DNA from: Lentzea aerocolonigenes
Lineage (GTDB): Bacteria > Actinomycetota > Actinomycetes > Mycobacteriales > Pseudonocardiaceae
Assembly (NCBI RefSeq): GCF_000955955.1
Contig: NZ_JYJG01000507.1
Span: 1-5,150, forward strand
Length of the DNA stretch: 5,150 nt
Direction of reading: 5' to 3'
Under the pieces are notes generated by a model. The model had not been told where the DNA came from. It ran no database searches and worked only from the letters and a program-made list of their open reading frames with translations. The position numbers were made by a program, and so were the translations under genes. This document shows, one piece after another, positions 1-5,089 of the stretch; the first letter of the stretch is position 1, and every line of letters starts with the position of its first letter.

Positions 1-619
1 CCTCGTTGCCCACAAGTGCAGCGGAGAAATCGGTGCGGATCACGCCGGGCGCCACCGCGTTCACCCTGATCCCGGCGGGACCGAGCTCACGGGCCAACGT
101 CCGAGTCGCACTGATCATCGCAGCCTTGGCCGCCGAGTACAGCCCCATGTACGGCTCGGCCTTCAACCCCGCCGCAGACACGATGTTGATCACGGACCCG
201 CCACCGGAACCAAGTCCGGCAGCAACAGCAGCACGCGTCAGGGACAGCGGCGCGCGAACGTTCACCGCCATGATCTTGTCGAAGGCCCGGGCCGAGACGT
301 CGATCAGCGGACCGAACGGCGGCGCGGCACCGGCGTTGTTCACCAGCACGTCGATGCGGCCGAACCGGTCGACGACAGCGGAGACGATGCCGGGGATCTC
401 GTCGTCGTGGCCGAGGTCGGCCACGACAGGCAGTGCCTCGACCTCGAACTCGCGCTCGACGGCGGAGGCGACCTCCTTGGTGGTCTCGGCCGTGCGCGCG
501 ACCACGGCAACGTTCGCCCCCGCGCGGGCCAGCGCGCGCACCGACTCCAGGCCGATGCCACGGGTGCCGCCGGTGACCAGCGCGACGTGTCCGATCAGCG
601 AAAACGAGTTGCTCGACAT
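1..619 (-). CDS. Short-chain dehydrogenase/reductase (SDR), 3' end outside window
   Basis: This is a classical NAD(P)-dependent SDR, a cytoplasmic Rossmann-fold oxidoreductase acting on an alcohol/ketone substrate that cannot be told from sequence. Reading from the ATG at 619, 206 codons are visible. The cofactor motif TGGTRGIG is at residues 16-23, the adenine-contacting Asp of VADLG at 68, NNAG at 94-97, the structural Asn at 120, and the catalytic Ser148, Tyr161 and Lys165 (YSAAK). PGVIRTDF follows at 191-198. Arg20 inside the glycine motif and Arg42 after beta-strand 2 suggest NADP(H) preference (inference). Classical SDRs are about 250 residues, so roughly 45 residues lie beyond the window edge. 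There is no Shine-Dalgarno sequence before the ATG, but a promoter places the transcript start at the ATG itself. The gene follows a TetR repressor in the same direction, which makes control by that repressor likely. All catalytic residues are intact. Confidence 0.95.
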   Translation of the reverse strand, partial: MSSNSFSLIGHVALVTGGTRGIGLESVRALARAGANVAVVARTAETTKEVASAVEREFEVEALPVVADLGHDDEIPGIVSAVVDRFGRIDVLVNNAGAAPPFGPLIDVSARAFDKIMAVNVRAPLSLTRAAVAAGLGSGGGSVINIVSAAGLKAEPYMGLYSAAKAAMISATRTLARELGPAGIRVNAVAPGVIRTDFSAALVGNE

Positions 620-626
620 GGTGGCG

Positions 627-656
627 AAATTATTCGACACGGTGTCGAGTGAGCAA
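627..656 (-). promoter_or_regulatory. Predicted leaderless promoter of the SDR gene
   Basis: Read on the minus strand there is a -35-like TTGCTC (656-651), an 18-bp spacer (650-633) and a -10-like TAATTT (632-627) that fits the actinobacterial TANNNT pattern. Seven bases later comes the A of the SDR start codon at 619, so transcription would begin at the ATG. Leaderless genes are common in actinobacteria, and the missing ribosome binding site agrees. The -35 match is weak. The prediction is by eye only. Confidence 0.55.
634..648. promoter_or_regulatory. 15-bp perfect palindrome, candidate operator
   Basis: TCGACAC-G-GTGTCGA is a perfect inverted repeat of two 7-bp arms around one central base. 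It lies wholly inside the spacer between the predicted -35 and -10 elements of the SDR gene. This is a typical position for a repressor that blocks RNA polymerase. The TetR gene ending at 670 is the obvious candidate binder, but this is inferred from proximity. Confidence 0.55.
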
Positions 657-669
657 CGCTCTCGCTTAT

Positions 670-1305
670 CTACTGGGGAACCCCGTACACGGACCGCAAC
701 CACACAGCAGTCAGCGTCTCCACGACCTCACGATCACGAGCGGCCGACTTGCGGCCCAACGAAAGGCTGTAACACATGGTCTCGTTCATCGAGACCAGCA
801 CAGTGGCCAGTGCTCGCGCAGAAGGCGGACCCGCAACGGCCACGCCCGCGTCGCGTTCGATCTCGATCTGCTGCGCGGTCGACTCGATGAACTTGCGCGC
901 GACCTCCGACCAGAAGCCGCGCACCATCTCGCTCGTGTCGCGGGCACGGACGGCCGCGCGCAAAACAGGGCCGTGCGCCCGCCACAGCGCGACAGTTCCG
1001 GAGATCGCGCGCCGGATCGATTCCGCCGGCGGTTCACTGCCGCGGCGCAACCACAGCGCGGCCGAATCGTAGAGGCCTTCCGCGACGCGTTCGGACAACG
1101 CGTAGAGCACGGCCTCGCGTGATTCGAAGTGGAAGTAGAAGGTGGATCTGGAGATTCCCGCGCCCGACGTCAGCTCGTCGACGGCGATCTCGTCGAGCGA
1201 CTTCGTCTCGAGCAGCTGTTCAGCGGTGTCCAGAATGGCCTGCGAGGTCAGGTCACCCTTGCTCCGCTTGCGCCGAGAGCCGGGTCGGTTCATGACGAAC
1301 ATCAT
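670..1305 (-). CDS. TetR-family transcriptional repressor, EthR-like
   Basis: This is a 211-residue, ligand-responsive DNA-binding repressor of the TetR family. The N-terminal helix-turn-helix region covers about residues 20-70 and contains AILDTAEQLLE and GAGISRSTFYFHFESREAVL. The rest is the all-helical ligand-binding and dimerisation domain. Compared from memory with mycobacterial EthR, similarity runs through both halves: the GAGISR-TFYF recognition region, an ARDTSE...W segment near 121-132, the IE-ERDAGVA stretch near 148-156, and a C-terminal WLRSVYG. EthR controls a Baeyer-Villiger monooxygenase; here the downstream neighbour is an SDR, so the ligand and target are unknown. The start is uncertain. 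ATG at 1305 is nearest to a GGAG, though 15 bases away; ATGs at 1302 and 1293 are alternatives, the last giving 207 residues. The gene is divergent from the PHP gene, with 61 bp between them, and autoregulation from there is possible. Confidence 0.93.
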   Translation of the reverse strand: MMFVMNRPGSRRKRSKGDLTSQAILDTAEQLLETKSLDEIAVDELTSGAGISRSTFYFHFESREAVLYALSERVAEGLYDSAALWLRRGSEPPAESIRRAISGTVALWRAHGPVLRAAVRARDTSEMVRGFWSEVARKFIESTAQQIEIERDAGVAVAGPPSARALATVLVSMNETMCYSLSLGRKSAARDREVVETLTAVWLRSVYGVPQ

Positions 1306-1366
1306 TGTGGATCGATGCGACTCCAACAACAGAGGCGTACGGAGAGTGGATGGGGTAGGAAGAGGT
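1306..1366. other. Divergent intergenic region between tetR-like and PHP genes
   Basis: These 61 bp must carry any promoters for the TetR gene (leftward) and the PHP gene (rightward). I found no convincing -10/-35 pair in either direction and no perfect inverted repeat longer than 6 bp. A purine-rich stretch on the right is the ribosome binding site of the PHP gene. Confidence 0.6.
1357..1365 (+). promoter_or_regulatory. Ribosome binding site that fixes the PHP gene start
   Basis: AGGAAGAGG directly precedes the ATG at 1367, with AGGA six bases from the start codon. The reading frame is open back to 1142, but that extension overlaps the TetR gene antisense and has no comparable site. The ATG at 1367 is therefore the start. 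Confidence 0.8.
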
Positions 1367-2353
1367 ATGGATCCGGTCAAGGCGTTGAAGCAGGTGGCCT
1401 TCCACCTCGAACGAGCGGGCGAACCGACCTACCGCGTCCAGGCCTTCCGCAACGCGGCGGCCGTTCTCGCCGACCTCGACCCGGCCGAGGTCGAAAAGCG
1501 AGCGAAACTCGGCACGCTCACCGACCTGAAAGGTGTCGGGAAATCGACGGCCGGTGTCGTGCAGGACGCCCTCGCGAACCGCGAACCGTCGTATCTCGCG
1601 AAGCTGCGGCACGTCGACATCACTGGCGGCGAGGAGCTCCGAGCCGAGCTCAAGGGCGACTGCCACGTTCATTCCGACTGGTCCGACGGCGGCAGCCCGA
1701 TCAAGGACATGGCGGAGGCGGCGCGGGACCTCGGCCACGAGTTCATGGTGCTGACGGACCACTCGCCGCGCCTGACCGTCGCGAATGGACTTTCGCGCGA
1801 CCGGCTGGAGAAGCAGCTCGAGGTCGTCGCCGAGCTGAACGTCGAGCTGGCCCCGTTCCTGATCCTCACCGGCATCGAGGTCGACATCCTCGACGACGGT
1901 TCGCTCGACCAGGACGACGACCTGCTGGAGCGACTGGACGTCGTGGTCGCGAGCGTCCACTCGAAACTGAAGATGCCACGTGCCGACATGACGAAGCGCA
2001 TGATCAACGCGGTCAGGAACCCGCACGTCGACATCCTCGGCCACTGCACGGGCCGGCTCGTCGTGGGCAAGGGCCGTCCGGAGTCGCAGTTCGACGCGGA
2101 ACGGGTCTTCGAGGCGTGCGCTGAACACGGCAGCGCGGTGGAGATCAACTCACGGCCCGAGCGGCTCGATCCCCCGCGCCGCCTGCTCAGCCTCGCCGTC
2201 GACGCGGGCTGCACGTTCTCGATCGACAGCGACGCGCACGCGCCCGGCCAGCTGGACTGGCTGAACTACGGCTGCGCGCGGGCAGAGGAGTGCGGGATCA
2301 CACCAGATCAGGTGATCAACACGCGGAGCGCATCTCAGCTGCTGTCCGGGTGA
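1367..2353 (+). CDS. PHP-domain metal-dependent phosphoesterase with PolX-like N-terminal domain
   Basis: This 328-residue protein is a predicted metal-dependent phosphoesterase or nuclease of the PHP superfamily. Residues 1-75 resemble the N-terminal 8-kDa helix-hairpin-helix domain of Pol beta/PolX polymerases, with TYRVQAFRNAAAVL near 21-34 and the hairpin GVGKS at 56-60. This part probably binds DNA. The PHP domain follows from about 96. Its metal-ligand motifs are all present: HVH at 100-102, Asp107, Asp131-His132 (LTDHS), Glu171 (GIEVD), His198 (SVHS), His226 (LGHCTG) and Asp289-His291 (SDAH). In PolX the same HhH and PHP domains flank a polymerase palm of roughly 200 residues; here only about 20 residues separate them. 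It therefore cannot be a polymerase. A role in trimming DNA ends or in DNA repair is inference; a small-molecule phosphatase is the alternative. It stands alone in its direction, and its 3' end overlaps the convergent gene by 38 bp. Confidence 0.94.
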   Translation: MDPVKALKQVAFHLERAGEPTYRVQAFRNAAAVLADLDPAEVEKRAKLGTLTDLKGVGKSTAGVVQDALANREPSYLAKLRHVDITGGEELRAELKGDCHVHSDWSDGGSPIKDMAEAARDLGHEFMVLTDHSPRLTVANGLSRDRLEKQLEVVAELNVELAPFLILTGIEVDILDDGSLDQDDDLLERLDVVVASVHSKLKMPRADMTKRMINAVRNPHVDILGHCTGRLVVGKGRPESQFDAERVFEACAEHGSAVEINSRPERLDPPRRLLSLAVDAGCTFSIDSDAHAPGQLDWLNYGCARAEECGITPDQVINTRSASQLLSG

Positions 2354-2894
2354 GGTGCTCGTACCAGGAGACCAGCGGCCCGGTGTCGGCGAGCGCCCGT
2401 CCCAGCGCGACCCGGCACAGGTCCCGGACCGGTTCGGGATCCCACGCGGCGACCAGCGAGTCCAAGGACCCGAGTGACCCCAGCGCGTACCGCTCCAGCC
2501 CGGCGCAGATCGGCACGACGGTCCCGTCCGCCTTCACCACCAGCGGATCGACCCGCACGAACGCCGACGGATCCGCGCGCAGCAGTGCGGCGGACGTGAC
2601 GTCGAACTGGACCTCGACGGCGTCGTCCTCGGCGACACGATTCAGTTCCACGGCCGCGTAGACCAGATCGACCCGGTCGACACCGTGCGGCCGCACGCGG
2701 ACCTTGCGCGCGCCCTCCCCCACGGCCTCGGCGGCCAGGCCTCGCAGCGACGCCACGTTGTCCGGCACGAGGTCGATCAGCACGGTCACCCGGTGACCGT
2801 CCGCGGCGTACCCACCCACATCGTCCAGCCCGACCACGAGCTCTGCCCCCGGCACGGCCGTGAGCCAGCGAGGGTCGTGGACCTCGACTCCCAT
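2316..2894 (-). CDS. Radical SAM/SPASM C-terminal-like protein lacking the catalytic half
   Basis: This 192-residue protein has the codon bias of a real gene. I do not recognise it as a named family. Residues 35-70 (VTVLIDLVPDN...GARKVRVRPHG) look like one beta/alpha unit of a radical SAM TIM barrel. Residues 116-151 (DPLVVKADGTVVPIC, then LGSLGSLDSLVAAW) match the start of a SPASM-type C-terminal extension, where the dGtvypC...lGnl...W pattern is usual. The CxxxCxxC motif that binds the catalytic 4Fe-4S cluster is absent, and only Cys130, Cys160 and Cys192 occur. An in-frame TAG at 2921-2919, nine codons upstream, closes the frame, and no CxxxCxxC appears in the other minus-strand frames of the 240-bp gap. 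It may be a catalytically dead partner or scaffold protein, or a stable remnant of a longer enzyme. Gene reality is fairly sure; the family assignment is tentative. Confidence 0.78.
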   Translation of the reverse strand: MGVEVHDPRWLTAVPGAELVVGLDDVGGYAADGHRVTVLIDLVPDNVASLRGLAAEAVGEGARKVRVRPHGVDRVDLVYAAVELNRVAEDDAVEVQFDVTSAALLRADPSAFVRVDPLVVKADGTVVPICAGLERYALGSLGSLDSLVAAWDPEPVRDLCRVALGRALADTGPLVSWYEHLTRTAAEMRSAC

Positions 2895-3018
2895 ACCTGT
2901 GAGGAGCGTCCGTTCGGCCTACAAATACGTCCGTACCGCTCATCGGGCCATTTGGTTTTTCCGTCTGGCTGTATCACCGGCGCTGCCGCTTCCATCGGAG
3001 TGCAAAGGAATCCGTTCA

Positions 3019-3045
3019 CCCACTCCCGCCACGTGCGGGAATGGG
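3019..3045. repeat. 27-bp inverted repeat, candidate operator or RNA hairpin
   Basis: CCCACTCCCGC and GCGGGAATGGG form 11-bp arms with a single mismatch around the 5-base loop CACGT. In RNA made leftward, the mismatch becomes a G-U pair, so the stem would be continuous. No T-run follows in either direction, so a classical terminator is unlikely. A dimeric regulator site, or a leader hairpin for the leftward gene, fits better. Confidence 0.6.
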
Positions 3046-3096
3046 CCGATCGAGGGACTTCCGGTCACACCATCGGGAACCTCGGAAACGGGTGCC

Positions 3097-3113
3097 GACG
3101 TCCAAGCGACGTC
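3097..3113. promoter_or_regulatory. Two GACGTC palindromes 11 bp apart upstream of the kinase gene
   Basis: GACGTC occurs at 3097-3102 and 3108-3113, one helical turn apart and 22 bp before the kinase start codon. The same hexamer recurs twice between the two regulator genes, at 4414-4419 and 4444-4449. NarL-type regulators bind as dimers to short inverted repeats, so these are candidate sites for the regulator encoded here. This is inference. Confidence 0.4.
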
Positions 3114-3120
3114 ACTTCTG

Positions 3121-3133
3121 GGGAGGGAGGGAG
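3121..3133 (+). promoter_or_regulatory. Strong ribosome binding site that fixes the kinase start
   Basis: Three tandem GGGA units followed by G end one base before the ATG at 3135; AGGG at 3124-3127 has the usual seven-base spacing. The reading frame is open far upstream, but the extension overlaps the leftward gene and encodes no hydrophobic or domain-like segment. The start at 3135 is well supported. Confidence 0.85.
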
Positions 3134-3134
3134 C

Positions 3135-3773
3135 ATGCGCCGCCAATTCATCGTGCCCGCGGAGTCGTGCGCCCGGAGTGCGGCTGAAGCACGCCGGACG
3201 GTGCTGCGCGACCTCCACGACGGTGTTGGCCCGTCACTCGCCGCTGTCGCCCTCGGGCTGCGGTCGGCGCGGCAGCTGCTCACCTCCGACCCGGCCGGCG
3301 CGGCGCGGTTGCTCGCGCTGCTCGAGGACGAGATGCACTCGGCGATCGGCGACATCAAGTCACTGGTGGCGAACGAGAGCCCGGCCGTCGTCACGAAGCT
3401 CGGGCTCGTGGGTGCGGTCGAGCAGTTCGTCTCGGCGTTGAGGTCGCGGCTGCACTTCGCGATCGACGTCGTGGTGCTCTGCGAGATCCCGCCACTGCCC
3501 GACGCGGTGAGCGTTGCGGCGTACCGGATCATTCGCGAGGCGCTCACGAACGTCGTGACGCATGCCGACGCGCGCACGTGTGCTGTCCGGCTCTGGTTCG
3601 ACACCGAACTGCACGTGGAGGTGCTCGACGACGGCGTGGGCCCGGCCGAGGTGGCCTCTGGCGTGGGCTTGGCGTCGATGCGGCAACGGGCGAGCGATCT
3701 CGGTGGGAACTGCCGGGTCGAGCCCGGCCTCGACGGCGGTACCAGACTCGCCGCGGCTCTACCCTTGTCATGA
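3135..3773 (+). CDS. NarL-type sensor histidine kinase without a sensor domain
   Basis: This 212-residue protein is a two-component histidine kinase reduced to its dimerisation and catalytic parts. The dimerisation/phosphoacceptor helix (HisKA_3 type) begins near residue 17; [11 protein letters not shown] at 25-35 contains the phosphorylated His28. The ATP-binding domain follows, with the N-box [11 protein letters not shown] at 134-144 (Asn139), the G1 box DDGVGP at 165-170 and the G2 region [11 protein letters not shown] at 176-186. No transmembrane or input domain (PAS, GAF) is present; related kinases are usually 350-450 residues with a membrane sensor. It should therefore be cytoplasmic and take its signal from a partner, or act as a constitutive phosphodonor or phosphatase (inference). 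The stop codon overlaps the start of the response regulator gene (ATGA), so the two are translationally coupled and form a cognate pair. Confidence 0.95.
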   Translation: MRRQFIVPAESCARSAAEARRTVLRDLHDGVGPSLAAVALGLRSARQLLTSDPAGAARLLALLEDEMHSAIGDIKSLVANESPAVVTKLGLVGAVEQFVSALRSRLHFAIDVVVLCEIPPLPDAVSVAAYRIIREALTNVVTHADARTCAVRLWFDTELHVEVLDDGVGPAEVASGVGLASMRQRASDLGGNCRVEPGLDGGTRLAAALPLS

Positions 3774-4396
3774 CCTTGCGCGCGCTGGTCGTGGACGACC
3801 ACCCGCTCTTCCGCCGCGGCGTGATGGCAGCGCTGATCGACAACGGCATCGACGTCGTGGCCGAGGCTTCCGGTGGCACAGCGGCCGTGGAAGCCGCGGC
3901 CCGGTTGCAACCTGACGTGATCGTGATGGACCTCAACATGCCCGACCTCGGCGGAGTGGAGGCCACCCGCCGAATCGTGGCCGCGCGGCCTTCCGCACGC
4001 GTGCTCGTGCTGACCATGTTCGAGGACGACGAATCCGTGTTCGCCGCGATGAAAGCGGGTGCGCGGGGGTATTTGGTGAAGTCCTCGCGACCTCAACAGA
4101 TCGTGGACGCCGTGCGCGCGGTCGGTGAGGGTGAGGCGATCTTCAGCCCGGCCGTGGCCACCAGGCTGCTCGACTTCTTCGCCACGGCACCACGGCCGAG
4201 CACGCTCCCGGAGCTGACCGGGCGCGAACGCGAGGTCGCCAGGCTGATGGCGGCGGGCAAGGGCAACGCGACCATCGCGCGGGAGTTGTTCCTGAGCACC
4301 AAAACCGTGCGCAACCACGTGTCCAACATCCTCCGCAAGTTGCAGGTCGCAGATCGCGCGCAGGCGATGAACCTGTTCCGGGACAACTCGGGATAA
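3770..4396 (+). CDS. NarL/FixJ-family response regulator
   Basis: This 208-residue protein is a phosphorylation-controlled transcription factor. The receiver domain (about 1-120) has all key residues: the acidic pair Asp9-Asp10, the phosphoacceptor Asp54 in VMDLNMPD, Thr82 in VLTMFEDD and Lys104 in YLVKSS. After a linker rich in Pro and Thr, a LuxR-type helix-turn-helix spans about 147-203, with [22 protein letters not shown] and the recognition helix [13 protein letters not shown]. Length and layout are normal for the family. It starts inside the kinase stop codon (4-bp overlap), so it is made together with the kinase and is expected to receive phosphate from its His28. The targets are not known; autoregulation through the GACGTC palindromes upstream of the kinase gene is a possibility. 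Confidence 0.97.
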   Translation: MTLRALVVDDHPLFRRGVMAALIDNGIDVVAEASGGTAAVEAAARLQPDVIVMDLNMPDLGGVEATRRIVAARPSARVLVLTMFEDDESVFAAMKAGARGYLVKSSRPQQIVDAVRAVGEGEAIFSPAVATRLLDFFATAPRPSTLPELTGREREVARLMAAGKGNATIARELFLSTKTVRNHVSNILRKLQVADRAQAMNLFRDNSG

Positions 4397-4407
4397 CTGC
4401 CCCTGCC

Positions 4408-4425
4408 GGCCGGGACGTCCCGGCC
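4408..4425. repeat. 18-bp perfect palindrome after the response regulator gene
   Basis: GGCCGGGACGTCCCGGCC is perfectly self-complementary and begins 12 bases after the stop codon. Two more G-C pairs can form outside it across a bulged T. In RNA it would fold into a very stable GC hairpin, but the following bases (TGGAAGATGG) are not a T-run. It could be a terminator of the GC-rich actinobacterial type, a pausing or mRNA-stability element, or a protein binding site, as its centre is GACGTC. Confidence 0.6.
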
Positions 4426-4441
4426 TGGAAGATGGATTGTG

Positions 4442-4451
4442 CTGACGTCAG
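4442..4451. promoter_or_regulatory. 10-bp palindrome centred on GACGTC
   Basis: CTGACGTCAG is a perfect palindrome whose centre lies 30 bp from the centre of the 18-bp palindrome at 4408-4425. It ends 11 bases before the start codon of the second LuxR-type gene, just ahead of the ribosome binding site. Bound protein here would block transcription or early elongation. Function is inferred from position and repetition only. Confidence 0.4.
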
Positions 4452-4452
4452 A

Positions 4453-4459
4453 AGGGGAG
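4453..4459 (+). promoter_or_regulatory. Ribosome binding site that fixes the second regulator start
   Basis: AGGGGAG at 4453-4459 precedes the ATG at 4463. An in-frame GTG at 4439 would add eight residues, but it has no ribosome binding site and its extension would run through this one. Confidence 0.75.
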
Positions 4460-4462
4460 CTG

Positions 4463-5089
4463 ATGAACGCCGAACCGGTAACCGTCGTCCTGCACGCCAC
4501 CGACTCGATCACCCGCGCGGGAGTGACCGTCGCGCTGCGGTCCCGCCAGGAGATCCGGCTCGTCGAGCCGGAGACCGCGGAGAGCTGCGTCGCACTCGTC
4601 GTCGCGGAACGTCTCGACGAGAACGTGCTGCAACTGCTGAGAAAGCTGCAGTGCCAGCCCAACCCGGGGATCGTGCTCGTCGCCGGCGACGTGGCCGACT
4701 CCGAGCTGCTCGACATCGTCGGCAGCGGTGTTTCCGCCGTGCTGCGCCGTTCCGAGGCCACGCCCGACACGCTGGTCCGGCTGATCCGCGCGGCGCACGC
4801 CGGTGAGGGATCGCTGCCGGCCGACCTGCTCGGCCGGTTGCTCGGACGCGTGTCCCAGCTGCAGCGCAACGTGTTGCGCCCCAACGGGCTCAACCTCGCC
4901 GGCATGTCCAGCCGGGAGACCGAGGTGCTGCGGATGATCGCCGACGGCCTGGAGACCAGGGAGATCGCGGAGAAGCTGTGCTACTCGCAGCGGACCGTGA
5001 AGTCGATCCTGCACGACATCACCAACCGCTTCCAGCTGCGCAACCGCGCCCACGCGGTGGCCTTCGCCCTGCGTGAAGGTCTCATCTAG
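4463..5089 (+). CDS. LuxR-type regulator with a degenerate (pseudo) receiver domain
   Basis: This 208-residue protein has the size and layout of a NarL-family response regulator, but its receiver cannot be phosphorylated in the normal way. Aligned by eye with the regulator just upstream, the acidic pair becomes Ala12-Thr13, the phosphoacceptor Asp becomes Ala48 (VALVVAERLDE), the switch Thr becomes Ala74 and the conserved Lys becomes Arg96. The C-terminal LuxR-type helix-turn-helix, about 146-208, is fully preserved: MSSRETEVLRMIADGLETREIAEKL, then a recognition helix around SQRTVKSILHDI and the ending HAVAFALREGLI. Regulators with this tail and a non-canonical receiver are widespread in actinomycetes, where such receivers act by ligand binding or protein contact instead of phosphate. 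The gene follows the response regulator by 66 bp in the same direction and may be co-transcribed unless the hairpin at 4408-4425 stops transcription. Confidence 0.94.
   Translation: MNAEPVTVVLHATDSITRAGVTVALRSRQEIRLVEPETAESCVALVVAERLDENVLQLLRKLQCQPNPGIVLVAGDVADSELLDIVGSGVSAVLRRSEATPDTLVRLIRAAHAGEGSLPADLLGRLLGRVSQLQRNVLRPNGLNLAGMSSRETEVLRMIADGLETREIAEKLCYSQRTVKSILHDITNRFQLRNRAHAVAFALREGLI

Larger units (their letters stand above)
2895..3134. other. 240-bp divergent intergenic region with palindromes
   Basis: This gap separates the leftward radical SAM-like gene from the rightward histidine kinase gene, so it should hold both promoters. The left third (about 2920-2975) is the most AT-rich part of the window, including a run of five T at 2956-2960. 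A TTTGGT/TATCAC pair (2951-2956 and 2972-2977) has only a 15-bp spacer, so I do not call it a promoter. Further right are the 27-bp inverted repeat at 3019-3045 and two GACGTC palindromes at 3097 and 3108. Confidence 0.65.

Noticed and set aside
608..657. RNA hairpin hiding the SDR start codon
   Set aside because: The right arm lies upstream of the predicted transcript start, so a leaderless SDR mRNA would not contain both arms.
1142..1366. Upstream extension of the PHP gene
   Set aside because: The frame is open, but it overlaps the start of the TetR gene antisense and its translation adds no domain; the ribosome binding site points to 1367.
1253..2128. A 291-codon minus-strand open frame and a 331-codon plus-strand frame (1129-2124) over the PHP gene
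   Set aside because: Both are out of frame with the PHP protein, which has all its metal-binding motifs. They show no recognisable motif and overlap the TetR gene as well.
2951..2977. Promoter for the kinase gene (TTTGGT and TATCAC)
   Set aside because: The spacer is only 15 bp and the -10 lacks the final T. It lies over 150 bp from the start codon, so I do not call it.
2685..3134. Possible N-terminal sensor region for the histidine kinase
   Set aside because: The frame is open, but the translation has no hydrophobic segment or domain, overlaps the leftward gene and runs through the ribosome binding site at 3121-3133.
3065..4318. A 417-codon open frame on the minus strand
   Set aside because: It lies antisense to the kinase and response regulator, whose motifs are unmistakable. 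The translation is low-complexity (rich in Arg, Ser, His) with no domain, a usual by-product of high-GC coding DNA.
4093..4905. A 270-codon open frame on the minus strand
   Set aside because: It is antisense to the two LuxR-type regulators, has Ser/Arg-rich low-complexity translation and shows no ribosome binding site or domain.
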